DNA of 64,000 bases from JAVXGM01 sp036657395 (lineage in GTDB: Bacteria > Bacillota > Clostridia > Peptostreptococcales > Anaerovoracaceae). The stretch covers positions 68,020 through 132,019 of the forward strand of contig JAVXGM010000006.1 in assembly GCA_036657395.1 (NCBI GenBank), given 5' to 3'. Below, piece after piece: positions 18,001 to 26,725 of this stretch. Numbering within the stretch: the first letter of the stretch is position 1; each line of letters opens with the position of its first letter. The position numbers and the translations under genes were made by a program. The notes below the pieces were generated by a model. It was not told the origin of the DNA. It did no database searches and worked only from the letters and a program-made list of their open reading frames with translations.

Positions 18001-19886
18001 TGAAAAACCTAAAGGGGATTTTACCAGAAAAAGACCTTTATATCGTTGTGGGAAGCGATGTTATTGTTAATGCCTCTGCCTATAAAGTGCCACCAGAAGA
18101 GAATTCTATTCATACACTTAATCATATTGTCTTTAGAAGAGAAAGCATAGAAGCTGGAGACGGAACTTCAAAAGATCTTACTCAGGCGTATAAAGCAATT
18201 ACTGGGAATATAGTGGAATTAACTCTTCCTGTTCATCTGGAAGATATAAGCTCTACCAGAATAAGGGAAAATATAGACTATAACAGGGATATTTCAAACC
18301 TAATCGACCCAGTTGCTCAGAATTATATTTATGATAATAGCCTGTATCTTAGAGAATCTCAGTATAAATTAATAATGCAGGCTAAGGCTATTCATTTTGA
18401 TCAGCTTGAACATAGAGGTAGTGACGTGACCGGAGAAATGACATGGAAAAATCTGAAGGACAATTGTGAGATACCAGCTTTGAAAAAATATTTAGACGAT
18501 AAAAATGTTAGGAGCATATCTCTTAGAAATGGAAATGAAGATAACAAGCTTGAGGCTTTGGCAGCATTTAAACACGTAGCTACATCCCATCTTTATGAAG
18601 AGTTTAAGAATCAGGAATTAGCTGAATATATTAGGAAAAAAACCACAGGTAAAATCATGGTAATTGGAGGGATATATTTTAATTACCATACGTCTATTCG
18701 TGATATCGTACAGCTGATAATTACTGAAATTTTAGCCCAAGGATTGAAAGAGGACTTTACCTATGCAATATACAATCCAATTGGAGATGGGGGGATTGAT
18801 ATAGAGATATATAAAACCCTAAAACGCCAAGGCTTTGAAGAAATTTTAATAGAAGGAAACAAAACAGGAATATATGAAGTGGATATGAAAAGTCCAATTT
18901 CTCTATCTCAAAACATGGATACAGTACTGAAAGATCCCTTTAATAAAAGCGAAAAGGTTGTTGGAGCGTTGGAAGGAGCCCATGAGAATATGCAGATGGC
19001 ATTGACTCAACTTTATCCAGGGAACCTGGTGTTGTCATTTAATTCAGGCGTAGTGCACCATAAGCTTGTCGACATGATTACCAGGGCTAACAATGTGTCT
19101 AGTGAACCAGCAAAAGTACGAAAGCTGGGAGAAGATATGTGCGTACCATTTGGGAAGATTCTAAGAGGAATGGCAGTGCCAAATACAGTCACAAAGACCC
19201 TACACACAGAGAAGTACTTCAACCCTCAGCTAGATGGATTTACTATTGAGGAGTATCCATTTTATTCACCTATTAATAACCAGGTAAAAATCATTAAATC
19301 ATTTAAGCGAAAGGTGATTTTAGTGGACGACTTACTCCACAAGGGATACAGAATTAAGAAGCTAGACCCTATCTTAAAGGAAAATAATATAGAGGTAAAA
19401 GAACTTATGGTAGGCCTTTTATCTGGTCAGGGAAAAGACCTGATGACCATTCAGGGAAGGGAAGTAAAGAGTGCTTACTTTATTCCCAATTTGGCAAATT
19501 GGTTTGTAGAATCTTCATTGTATCCATTTATTGGAGGAGATGCAGTTAAACGAGAAGATGATGTGCCAGCCACATTACTTCCGTCAATAAACCTAGTTCT
19601 TCCTTACGCTGCGCCACGATTCTTAAAAGGGGCACCAAAAGAGGCTATATACAATTTTTCAATGGTTTGCCTAGAAAATGCACGAAATATTTTTTTAGCT
19701 TTAGAGGAAGAGTATCAGAATATTTTTGAACGTCAGTTAACCTTAAAGAGACTTTCAGAAGTTGTAATCTCACCTAGGATACCAGATGGAGGAAACTATA
19801 TGAATTACGACATGAATTTGGCTCCATCAACATATTTGACTAATGCTATTGAACACATGATTCGGCTTGAAGATATTATTTTATAA
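15024..19886 (+). CDS. Giant HD / helical-repeat / NadD-like nucleotidyltransferase / PRTase-like protein
   Basis: A 1620-residue cytoplasmic protein. An HD phosphohydrolase-like domain spans about 175-290 (His-Asp pair at 215-216 in AGHDLGKYG; later YADFRVK). A long helical region resembling HEAT-type repeats covers about 380-890. A NadD/cytidylyltransferase-like domain covers about 910-1105, with FFPGTFDPFSSSHKG at its start and ISSTRIRENI near its end. An unassigned region follows, then a C-terminal PRPP-type motif VILVDDLLHKGYRI at about 1430 typical of phosphoribosyltransferases. In NadD enzymes the two motifs bind the nucleotide and the (T/H)xGH-type motif is catalytic; here it reads SSSHKG, so the His is kept. 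The start is TTG behind GGGAGGTG. It heads an operon with an LDH-like dehydrogenase and a flavoprotein. The reaction is unknown; dinucleotide or nucleotide metabolism is my inference. Confidence 0.85.
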   Translation: MKKKSTMRLYKELETNLTDKQFLKNMKMTKKVMLIKLEGARLSEKVEKLIGQGDITCTSILDICSEILDGLCDRPQVGWLQYIYESTIDVLFPINEDNKSCDPYFQGRYFYLETLRTCLDYQRENRKFLPLIDLELLKDDEIQDCSAREEYFQFRTFMRDNYVIEFMKIGKEITSFNTIGHISGVHYGAVHIGRQLVKVGAPVDIALVSGAAAGHDLGKYGCRGSSANRIPYLHYYYTDQVLRRNNMPLIAHIASNHSTWDLEIENLSVEALVLIYADFRVKSQRINGEELIHFYTLEESFNIILNKLDNVDDAKRKRYERVYAKLKDFEEYMVSLGVSTNFNVKEMSIPAQTDSALLRGQEVVDKLKHLAIEHNIDVMNQFNSEAAFGNLLEAARSEKQWKNVRAYINVLREYYTYMTAKQTMMTLHFLYDLLMHKEGDIRRQSADLIGEIIVNYDEEYKKELPEGVQQTKEDMDSFQLWDFYLKRIIYPDHKVTDQHRGWIGFCLKLVLISAQKNCRTSDEKEYLSRFLTFFKEKDMEDETVFILLDSLLSVSLKTCTQKERQELLEFSAEAVKRDSLEIKISGLRFASYMVENYETKRLDKWALIVMDRVEDEAAVSVIFLKLKIKNRLGIIDEKTAEYEDRLYNQEQTTSDIFLENLKLDTSWIIKAANIDVLLDGVESGRVREVLHVATHLSNLIKVSERITVRHSAGKGLISVIKRLPLDQRNELVIELTKGLEIGEYQFSKYIPAYLGEVALYLHPNELNELIKEFGILLESTNERVVSVTLDTLGELMSRYAKYKDYFSELEEDYDRRRQMILGMLLRGLANYNDIVSEEAFRVIGQYIFGSHSLSLEEKNQIFQRIYKKMLTLIVDQKEDELMFFTNAAALNHIYRFISEYNLTKGQLKLPMCDKIAFFPGTFDPFSSSHKGIITSIRDLGFEVYLALDEFSWSKKTQPRMIRRKIITMSVADEGNVYVFPDNIPVNISNSDDLKNLKGILPEKDLYIVVGSDVIVNASAYKVPPEENSIHTLNHIVFRRESIEAGDGTSKDLTQAYKAITGNIVELTLPVHLEDISSTRIRENIDYNRDISNLIDPVAQNYIYDNSLYLRESQYKLIMQAKAIHFDQLEHRGSDVTGEMTWKNLKDNCEIPALKKYLDDKNVRSISLRNGNEDNKLEALAAFKHVATSHLYEEFKNQELAEYIRKKTTGKIMVIGGIYFNYHTSIRDIVQLIITEILAQGLKEDFTYAIYNPIGDGGIDIEIYKTLKRQGFEEILIEGNKTGIYEVDMKSPISLSQNMDTVLKDPFNKSEKVVGALEGAHENMQMALTQLYPGNLVLSFNSGVVHHKLVDMITRANNVSSEPAKVRKLGEDMCVPFGKILRGMAVPNTVTKTLHTEKYFNPQLDGFTIEEYPFYSPINNQVKIIKSFKRKVILVDDLLHKGYRIKKLDPILKENNIEVKELMVGLLSGQGKDLMTIQGREVKSAYFIPNLANWFVESSLYPFIGGDAVKREDDVPATLLPSINLVLPYAAPRFLKGAPKEAIYNFSMVCLENARNIFLALEEEYQNIFERQLTLKRLSEVVISPRIPDGGNYMNYDMNLAPSTYLTNAIEHMIRLEDIIL

Positions 19887-19901
19887 GGAGATGAGTTAGC
19901 T

Positions 19902-20897
19902 ATGACGAAAAGATTAAGTGACCTTGTGGAAGATAAAGATAGAATAAATATAAAAGAAGATAGTTTCTTTTTTAAGCAAGAGGAGAAAAATCCATTTTCC
20001 TTAAATGGGAAAAAAAGGGTTAATCTGCTGGCCTTAGGTGATGTAGGTAGTACAGTTCTTATGGGACTTCGCCTTATGGGTGAAAATCAAGTGGAATCTA
20101 TTGGCATTTGGGATATTAACCCGAAGGTATGTGCCAGGTTTGAAATGGAGATTAATCAGATTGATCAGCCTATAGAACATGGGAGTCTACCAAAAGTAGA
20201 GATAATTTCCACGGAAGAACTTTTTAATTGTCATATGATGATTTTCTGTGCATCAAGGGGTGTTCCTCCAGTGGGACAAGAAGGCGAAGATGTGCGTATG
20301 GCTCAGTTAAAGAGTAATGTAGAATTAGTGGAGTATTATGCAGCTATGGCAAAAAAAGAGGATTTTAAAGGAATTTTTGCTATAGTGTCAGATCCAGTAG
20401 ACCCTCTTTGTAAAGCAGCATATTTGCAGGGATTAGCGCCACAGCAGGTTGAAGGATATGGTCTTGGAGTAATGAATAGTAGAGCCTTATACTTTGCAAG
20501 AAAGGAAGACAAATTTGGATCATTTCTTGCAGAGGGTAGAGCCTTTGGCCCTCATGGAGAAGACCTTGTAATAGCAAACAGTATAGAAGAATATGATCAT
20601 AAATTGTCGCTAGAATTAACAAAACTAGCAATAGAGTCAAACTTGAAAACTAGGCAACTAGGATTTAAACCATACATTGCACCAGCATTATCATCAGGAG
20701 CAATTTCCCTGTTGGCAACATTATCAGGGGAATGGCATTACAGCTCAACTTACATGGGAAAAGATGACATAGGGGCGTTTCTGGGGGTTAAAAACAGACG
20801 TACGCCTCATGGTATTGAAGTGGAAGATTTACCATTGCCAGAAAAATTATTTAATCGAATAAAAGGAGCATATGATAATTTAGCAAAAATAATATGA
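19902..20897 (+). CDS. Lactate/malate dehydrogenase-family NAD-dependent protein
   Basis: A 331-residue Rossmann protein of the LDH/MDH family. LLALGDVGSTVLMGLRLMG is an altered glycine loop (usually GxGxxG), followed by the Asp in IGIWDIN that selects NAD. The substrate arginine region (VPPVGQEGEDVRMAQL), the NPVD-like loop (SDPVDPLCKAA) and the catalytic histidine loop (FGPHGEDLVI, like GEHGDS) are all present, so it should be an active 2-hydroxyacid-type dehydrogenase. A 40-residue charged N-terminal extension precedes the fold. It follows the giant fusion gene by 15 bases, with AAGGAGATG upstream, and precedes the flavoprotein gene. It is clearly divergent from standard LDH and MDH, so the substrate is unassigned. 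Confidence 0.75.
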   Translation: MTKRLSDLVEDKDRINIKEDSFFFKQEEKNPFSLNGKKRVNLLALGDVGSTVLMGLRLMGENQVESIGIWDINPKVCARFEMEINQIDQPIEHGSLPKVEIISTEELFNCHMMIFCASRGVPPVGQEGEDVRMAQLKSNVELVEYYAAMAKKEDFKGIFAIVSDPVDPLCKAAYLQGLAPQQVEGYGLGVMNSRALYFARKEDKFGSFLAEGRAFGPHGEDLVIANSIEEYDHKLSLELTKLAIESNLKTRQLGFKPYIAPALSSGAISLLATLSGEWHYSSTYMGKDDIGAFLGVKNRRTPHGIEVEDLPLPEKLFNRIKGAYDNLAKII

Positions 20898-20912
20898 GGG
20901 AGCGTGGGAACA

Positions 20913-22001
20913 ATGAAAGAGTTATTATTAATAAACCCACTTTGTAGGGAAGTGACAAAAGCAGAACGGTTAAATGTTATTTTACAGGAAAGTTTAGAAG
21001 GGGAAAATTACAAGGAAATCATCACAGTAGAAGAGCTTATTAAAACAGATCTGCGTAACAGGCGAATTCTCTTTACTATTTCATTAGGCGAATCAGGAAT
21101 CAATCTGGAGTTTTTCAATATGCTCAAGGCAATACGATTAAACCAGAATTGCTTTTCTGGTAGCGTTGCTGGAGTTATTGTTGACGGAGCCAACGAGCTG
21201 TTCACAAAATCCATTGCAAGAGAATTGGTGTACAGTGCCAATCGATCTGGGTGTGCATTTCCAGGCAGACCACTTGTGGAAGCAACTAAATCCTTAAAGA
21301 ATTTTAATATACAGGCGCAAAACTTAAATACGGATAATATGGGAGCCTATATGGTTGCAGGGAAAAACCTGGTGAAAACTATCTTGTCTCATGAACCTAT
21401 ACTTAAGGAAAAGCCACGAATACTCATGGTTCATTCTGGAGAACGGGAGCTATCAAATACGCTTACCTTATGGGATATGGTGAAGAAACATTTAGATGGG
21501 GTTACCATAGATGAGATATCCATTAGAAATGGTCAGGTCCTTGATTGCAGAGGGTGCCCTTATGAGACTTGCCTTCACTTTTCAGAAGAAGGCAGCTGCT
21601 TTTATGGTGGAAAGATGGTGAAAGAAATATATCCAGCTATACTTGAATGTGATGCACTTGTTATGGTATGTCCAAATTATAATGATGCGGTAAGTGCAAA
21701 CCTTACAGCATTTATCAATCGATTGACTGCATTAGTGGTCAGTCATAAGTTTTACAAGAAGAGTTTGTTTGGCATTGTAGTTTCAGGGTACAGTGGAGGG
21801 GACATAGTAGCAGAGCAGTTAATTAGCGCCTTGAATATGAATAAAACATTCAGACTTCCGGGGAAATTTAGCCTTGTGGAAACAGCCAATGACGCTAAAG
21901 CTATATATAAGGTGACAGATATTGAAGTGCGAGCCAAGGAGTTTGCAGAGAATATTTTAGCTAACATTAGAGTAAAAGGTTGTCAGAAAGAGTCATTCTA
22001 G
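20913..22001 (+). CDS. Iron-sulfur flavoprotein / NADPH-dependent FMN reductase-like
   Basis: A 362-residue protein with a flavodoxin-like FMN fold in the C-terminal half (RILMVHSGERELSNTLTL, then MVCPNYNDAVSANLTAFI). The compact cysteine motif CRGCPYETCLHFSEEGSC resembles the cluster site of clostridial iron-sulfur flavoproteins. The N-terminal half (ILFTISLGESGINLEFFNM, VAGVIVDGANELFTKS) looks like a separate Rossmann-type unit. ATG 20913 is chosen because GAGGGAG sits ten bases upstream; GTG 20904 is too close to that site. It follows the LDH-like gene by 15 bases and is the last gene before mgtE (42-base gap). A redox partner for the upstream dehydrogenase is plausible but unproven. Confidence 0.7.
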   Translation: MKELLLINPLCREVTKAERLNVILQESLEGENYKEIITVEELIKTDLRNRRILFTISLGESGINLEFFNMLKAIRLNQNCFSGSVAGVIVDGANELFTKSIARELVYSANRSGCAFPGRPLVEATKSLKNFNIQAQNLNTDNMGAYMVAGKNLVKTILSHEPILKEKPRILMVHSGERELSNTLTLWDMVKKHLDGVTIDEISIRNGQVLDCRGCPYETCLHFSEEGSCFYGGKMVKEIYPAILECDALVMVCPNYNDAVSANLTAFINRLTALVVSHKFYKKSLFGIVVSGYSGGDIVAEQLISALNMNKTFRLPGKFSLVETANDAKAIYKVTDIEVRAKEFAENILANIRVKGCQKESF

Positions 22002-22043
22002 GTATAATTAACAACTGACTTTAAAAGAGAGGAGGTAAGCGTT

Positions 22044-23468
22044 ATGGAAAAAGAAAAACCTAAAGAATTTCAACAGAGGCTAGAGGAAGTGTTAGAATTA
22101 TTAGTTAGCAAACAATATTATTTGGCACGAAATACGTTACTAGAAAACAATGAAGTAGACATTGCAGAAATTCTAGAAGAAATTTTAGAAGAAGAAGGCA
22201 TTGAAAAGACAGTCATCATGTTTAGGATGTTGCCTAAAGATGTTTCAGTAGAGGTGTTTTCTTACCTGCCTCCTGATGATCAAGTAAACATTATTAAAGG
22301 AATTACAGATAAAGAAATTAGAGATATTATCACAGAAATGGACTTCGATGACAAGATTGACGTTTTAGAAGAACTTCCTGCCAACGTTGTAGATAAAATT
22401 TTGGAAAAGACTCCAAAGGACGAACGTAAACTGATTAATACATTCCTAAACTACCCAGACACTTGCGCTGGAAGCTTAATGACCCCAGACTACATCAGCC
22501 TTCAAGAGGATATGACTGTAGGAGAGGCATTAGCTTATATAAAAAAGGAAGGCATGGACAGTGAAACTGTATATACCTGTTATGTAAAGGAAAAGGGCAG
22601 AAAACTGGAAGGGATTGTATCCCTTAGGGCATTAGTAATCGCTGATGATCGAAAGAAGATTTACGATTTGATGCAGACGGATTATGTGTTTGTAAATGTT
22701 TACGATGACCAAGAAGATGTTTCAGAAGCATTTAAGAAATATGGATTTATTGCTATTCCAGTAGTGGATAAGGAACACCGTTTGGTGGGAATTATCACTG
22801 TAGATGACATCTTAGATGTTATTGAAGAGGAAACAACAGAGGATATTGAAAGAATGGCTGGCGTAATGGATGGTACGGATACAGAGTATCTGGACATGGG
22901 GGTTTTTCGTCACGTTAGAAACAGGCTGCCCTGGCTCTTTATATTAATGTGCTCATATATTATTACCGGTGGAATCATCTCTGGGTTTGAGGCTACATTG
23001 TCAAAAGTAATTTGTTTGGTGGCGTATTTGCCTATGCTTATGGGTACAGGAGGAAATTCAGGCTCCCAATCAGCGACATTGATTATTCGTAGTTTAGCTT
23101 TGGGAGATTTGGACTTTTCAGACCTTGGAAAAGTAATTTGGAAAGAATTTCGGGTTAGTTTGATCATCGGCATAATTTTAAGCAGCCTAAACTTTATACG
23201 TATTTGCTGGATAGATCCTGGCGGTGCAGGCTTAGGCCCTGGTCCTAATGGATGGGGATATGGTCCCATGATTGGGCTTACTGTTTGCGGATCCATGCTG
23301 GTTATCGTCGTAGCTGCAAAAATCATCGGTAGCGTACTTCCAATGGTGGCTCAAAAGATTGGTATTGACCCAGCCCTTATGGCTACTCCGATGATTTCAT
23401 CACTGACGGATATGGTCTCTGTTATCACCTACATGGCTATGGCAACAACACTTCTTAACGTAGCTTGA
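22044..23468 (+). CDS. mgtE: Magnesium transporter MgtE
   Basis: A dimeric Mg2+ channel gated by cytoplasmic magnesium. The 474-residue protein has the usual layout: an acidic helical N domain (about 1-135), two CBS domains (PDYISLQEDMTVGEALAYI, then VFVNVYDDQEDVSEAF) and a C-terminal bundle of five membrane helices. The first helices carry PMLMGTGGNSGSQ, the signature of the pore region. AGGAGG precedes the ATG. Only 42 bases separate it from the upstream flavoprotein, so there is no room for an M-box magnesium riboswitch; control is probably at protein level. A strong terminator follows. Confidence 0.95.
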   Translation: MEKEKPKEFQQRLEEVLELLVSKQYYLARNTLLENNEVDIAEILEEILEEEGIEKTVIMFRMLPKDVSVEVFSYLPPDDQVNIIKGITDKEIRDIITEMDFDDKIDVLEELPANVVDKILEKTPKDERKLINTFLNYPDTCAGSLMTPDYISLQEDMTVGEALAYIKKEGMDSETVYTCYVKEKGRKLEGIVSLRALVIADDRKKIYDLMQTDYVFVNVYDDQEDVSEAFKKYGFIAIPVVDKEHRLVGIITVDDILDVIEEETTEDIERMAGVMDGTDTEYLDMGVFRHVRNRLPWLFILMCSYIITGGIISGFEATLSKVICLVAYLPMLMGTGGNSGSQSATLIIRSLALGDLDFSDLGKVIWKEFRVSLIIGIILSSLNFIRICWIDPGGAGLGPGPNGWGYGPMIGLTVCGSMLVIVVAAKIIGSVLPMVAQKIGIDPALMATPMISSLTDMVSVITYMAMATTLLNVA

Positions 23469-23476
23469 TTGTAAAC

Positions 23477-23514
23477 AAAAACTGATTTCTGTACATTACA
23501 GGAATCAGTTTTTT
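23477..23514 (+). terminator. Terminator after mgtE
   Basis: A 16-bp stem (AAAACTGATTTCTGTA with TACAGGAATCAGTTTT) with a three-base loop; the T run of the 3' arm continues as TTTTTT. Confidence 0.9.
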
Positions 23515-23661
23515 GGTTGGGAATTTTGTGAAGGGTTATTCTGCTTTCTCAAACTGTGAATGATTAGTCGAAAAAATGAGAAAAATTCTCACAAACCATA
23601 AAATTAGCTAGATAGTGATGACGAAAACAGCAAATTAGTATAAAAAAAACACTTTATACGG

Positions 23662-23691
23662 TTGACAGTAGTTTGAATTAACTGATAAAAT
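23662..23691 (+). promoter_or_regulatory. Promoter of the Mop-type oxidoreductase gene
   Basis: TTGACA (23662-23667), 18-base spacer, TAAAAT (23686-23691). A second TTGACA begins at 23693, so a second promoter is possible. Confidence 0.55.
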
Positions 23692-23695
23692 GTTG

Positions 23696-23730
23696 ACAAA
23701 GTGGCAATGGTAACTAATTGCTACCTTTGT
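23696..23730 (+). promoter_or_regulatory. Hairpin in the leader of the Mop-type gene
   Basis: ACAAAGTGGCAAT (23696-23708) pairs with ATTGCTACCTTTGT (23717-23730) with one bulged C and an eight-base loop. No T run follows, so it is not a terminator. It is too small for the known Moco riboswitch motif. It could be an operator, a stabilising 5' stem or a translational control element. Confidence 0.4.
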
Positions 23731-23766
23731 TAAAGCAAGTTATATGAAAATTGGAGGCAAATTATT

Positions 23767-26628
23767 ATGAAGAAACTCACTCTGAACATCAATGGTGCAG
23801 ATCGTACATTCATCTGTGATCCTGAGAAGGATACATTGGCGACTGTATTACGTCGTTTGGGTCTGACTGGTACAAAAGTAGGTTGCGGCACTGGTGTGTG
23901 CGGGGCCTGTTCTGTTATCTTAGATGGAAAAGTTATCCGTTCTTGTACAAAAAAAATTAAAACTATTAAAGAGTATAGCTCTATTATTACAATTGAAGGT
24001 ATTGGGACTGCAATGCATCCTCATCCACTTCAGTATGCATGGGTAAACTTAGGAGCAGTACAGTGTGGATTCTGCGTACCAGGATTTATCGTGTCATCGT
24101 ATCAGCTTCTATTAGAAAATGATACTCCTACAAGAGAAGACGTTCGTGACTGGTTCCAAAAGCACAGAAACGTTTGTAGATGTACAGGATATAAGCACAT
24201 CGTAGATGCTGTTATGGAAGCTGCAGCTATTATGCGTGGAGAAAAAACTCTTGAAGATATTACATATGATTGGACTAAGGATCAAAAAGAAGGATTCTAT
24301 GGTAAGCCTTTGGTTCGTCCTAACGCTATGGCTAAGGCTTGCGGAGTATGCGACTATGGAGATGATGTAGAATTAAAGATGCCTGAATCAACATTGCATG
24401 TTGCTTTAGTAATGCCTAGAACTACAAATCACGCTAACATCATTAACATCGACTACAGCGAAGCTGAAAAGATGCCAGGTGTTGTAAAAGTAATAACTGC
24501 AAAAGACGTAGAAGGTGCTAACAAATTAATGGCATATCAGTTCTCACCAAGAACAACAGTCTTTGACCAGGTGCACAAATTGCTTCAGGACGAAAAAATC
24601 GTAAGTTGGGGCAACGTAGTTGCAATGGTTGCGGCTGATTCAAAAGAAGAAGCAAGAGCAGCAGCAGATAAAGTAAAGGTTGAAATCGAACAGTTGCCAG
24701 AATACATGAGCTATTTAGAAGCAGTTATGCCAGATGCTCAGAGAATTCACCCATCAATGGACAACATTTACAGTCAGCAACCAGTACTTAAGGGTAAATC
24801 AGATCAGGTTCCTGAACTTATTGACGAAGCAGAATATTCTGTAGACGGCAGTTTCTACTCATCAAGAGAGCCACATCTATCCATCGAGGGAGATACAGTT
24901 CAGGCTTACTATGATGAAGATAATAAATTAACAGTTCACTGTAAGACAATGACACTTTATTTTGACAGAGATGACATGGCAGAAGCTATCGGAATCCCTG
25001 TAGAGGATCTTCGTGTAATTGAAAATCCTACAGGAGGATCATTTGGTTGGGCTATGCATGCTGGTTCTTATGCACTTGCAGGTATTGCTTGTAAAGTAAC
25101 TGGTAGACCAGTTGCATTATCAATGGACTACTCAGAATTCATGGCATTCTCCGGAAAACGTTCACCTGCATACTTCAACGGAAGATTAGCTTGTGACAAA
25201 GACGGAAAGATTATCGCTGGTGAATTTGACTCAGGTCTAGACCACGGTGCTTATCCAGAACTAGGAGATGACAAACTTACAAAGATTCTTAGATTCATGT
25301 TCTTCCCATACTGTGTACCAAACGTAGCAGGTTTAGCACGTTCAGCTGTTACAAACCATGCATTCGGTACAGCATATAGAGGATACGGAGCTCCACAGGC
25401 ATATACATGTGGTGAAGCGCTAGTTGATATGTTGGCAGAAAAATCAGGAATGGATCCATTTGATTTTAGATATAAGAATATTGCTAGAAAGGGAGACACT
25501 AACCTGAACCAGAGAGAATTCCTTCAATATCCAATGGAAGAAATGATGGATAAGATGAAGCCTCTTTATGAAGCAGCAGTTAAGAAAGCAAAAGCAGCCG
25601 ACACAGCTGAAGTAAGAAGAGGTGTAGGTCTTGCATGGGGCGGATATAACGTTGGACTAGGTAGTGTTGATGAAGCTAGTGTAGCTATTGAATTAGTTGC
25701 TGATGGCAAATTCAGAAAATATGATACTTGGCAGGATCAAGGACAAGGCGGAGACGCTGGTTCATTGGTATGTACATTAGAATCACTTAGACCTTACTTC
25801 CCTGATGTTACACCAAATGACATTAAGTTAATCCAGACAGACAGTAAGTATTGTCCAAATACAGGCGAGTCTGCAGGATCAAGATCACACTTTGCAAATG
25901 GTAAATCCAGTATTGTAGCTGCTCGTAACCTAGCAAATGCAATGCGTAAAGAAGACGGAACTTACCGTACTTATGACGAAATGATAGCTGAAGGAATTCC
26001 TACAAGACACGAAGGAACTTGGGCAGCTGCTGACGAATGGGATAACTTCGACTTCTTAGACCCTAATGACGGCAGCGGAGAACCAACATATGCTTATACA
26101 TATGCGTTATTCATGTCAGAAGTAGAAGTGGACGTTGCAACTGGTAAGACTACTGTAATCGGTATGACTTGCGTAGACTGGGTAGGAAAAATTGGTAACA
26201 GTCAGTCCGTAGATGGTCAGGCATACGGCGGAATTTCTCACTCAATCGGATTTGCACTTAGCGAAAATTATGAAAACGTTAAGAAGGATACAAATATGTT
26301 TACTGCAGGTGTTCCTTACATTAAGGACATTCCAGACGACATGACACTAGTTCATTTAGATGCATTTGATGAAAGAGGACCTTTCGGATCTTCCGGAGCT
26401 TCTGAAGCATTCCAGTCTTCTGATCACGTTGCAGTTATCAACGCTATCAAAGATGCTTGCGGTGTAAGAATTTACGATCTACCTGCTTCACCTAAAAAGG
26501 TTAAAGCTGGAATCGATGCAATCGCAGCAGGAAAAGAACAAGATAAACCTAAGAAGTACTTCCTAGGATCTGATCTTTATGAAGAATTAGAAAACATTAA
26601 AGCAAACCCACTTAGCTGGGAAGAATAG
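23767..26628 (+). CDS. Mop-type molybdenum aldehyde oxidoreductase (xanthine oxidase family)
   Basis: A 953-residue single-chain molybdenum hydroxylase like the Desulfovibrio gigas aldehyde oxidoreductase. An N-terminal plant-type [2Fe-2S] domain (GVCGACSVIL) is followed by the helical second [2Fe-2S] domain (CGFCVPGF and CRCTGYKHI, to about residue 160). The large molybdopterin-cytosine-dinucleotide domains follow, with TGGSFGWAMHAG, GTAYRGYGAPQA and, near the C-terminus, FGSSGASEAFQ, whose Glu fits the catalytic base. There is no FAD domain, so electrons must leave to another protein; the flavin/Fe-S protein next door is the natural candidate. The substrate is unknown: an aldehyde is likeliest, an N-heterocycle is possible. 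GGAGG precedes the ATG. Confidence 0.9.
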   Translation: MKKLTLNINGADRTFICDPEKDTLATVLRRLGLTGTKVGCGTGVCGACSVILDGKVIRSCTKKIKTIKEYSSIITIEGIGTAMHPHPLQYAWVNLGAVQCGFCVPGFIVSSYQLLLENDTPTREDVRDWFQKHRNVCRCTGYKHIVDAVMEAAAIMRGEKTLEDITYDWTKDQKEGFYGKPLVRPNAMAKACGVCDYGDDVELKMPESTLHVALVMPRTTNHANIINIDYSEAEKMPGVVKVITAKDVEGANKLMAYQFSPRTTVFDQVHKLLQDEKIVSWGNVVAMVAADSKEEARAAADKVKVEIEQLPEYMSYLEAVMPDAQRIHPSMDNIYSQQPVLKGKSDQVPELIDEAEYSVDGSFYSSREPHLSIEGDTVQAYYDEDNKLTVHCKTMTLYFDRDDMAEAIGIPVEDLRVIENPTGGSFGWAMHAGSYALAGIACKVTGRPVALSMDYSEFMAFSGKRSPAYFNGRLACDKDGKIIAGEFDSGLDHGAYPELGDDKLTKILRFMFFPYCVPNVAGLARSAVTNHAFGTAYRGYGAPQAYTCGEALVDMLAEKSGMDPFDFRYKNIARKGDTNLNQREFLQYPMEEMMDKMKPLYEAAVKKAKAADTAEVRRGVGLAWGGYNVGLGSVDEASVAIELVADGKFRKYDTWQDQGQGGDAGSLVCTLESLRPYFPDVTPNDIKLIQTDSKYCPNTGESAGSRSHFANGKSSIVAARNLANAMRKEDGTYRTYDEMIAEGIPTRHEGTWAAADEWDNFDFLDPNDGSGEPTYAYTYALFMSEVEVDVATGKTTVIGMTCVDWVGKIGNSQSVDGQAYGGISHSIGFALSENYENVKKDTNMFTAGVPYIKDIPDDMTLVHLDAFDERGPFGSSGASEAFQSSDHVAVINAIKDACGVRIYDLPASPKKVKAGIDAIAAGKEQDKPKKYFLGSDLYEELENIKANPLSWEE

Positions 26629-26654
26629 TATTAAATACTAATACAAAAAAGATA

Positions 26655-26696
26655 AGTGTAGGCCGCTGCAATTTTGCAGCGGTCTATCACTCTTTT
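26655..26696 (+). terminator. Stem-loop between the oxidoreductase and its partner gene
   Basis: AGTG plus TAGGCCGCTGCAA pairs with TTGCAGCGGTCTA plus TCACT, about 17 bp with one bulge, followed by CTTTT. The T tract is short, so it may be a partial terminator that lowers expression of the downstream genes. Confidence 0.6.
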
Positions 26697-26725
26697 ACAA
26701 AGATAGATGATATTGGAGATTTATT

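Noticed and set aside
22002..22043. M-box magnesium riboswitch before mgtE
   Set aside because: Only 42 bases lie between the genes, too few for the motif.
23696..23730. Moco riboswitch upstream of the molybdenum hydroxylase
   Set aside because: A single small hairpin; the known motif is far larger with several conserved helices.
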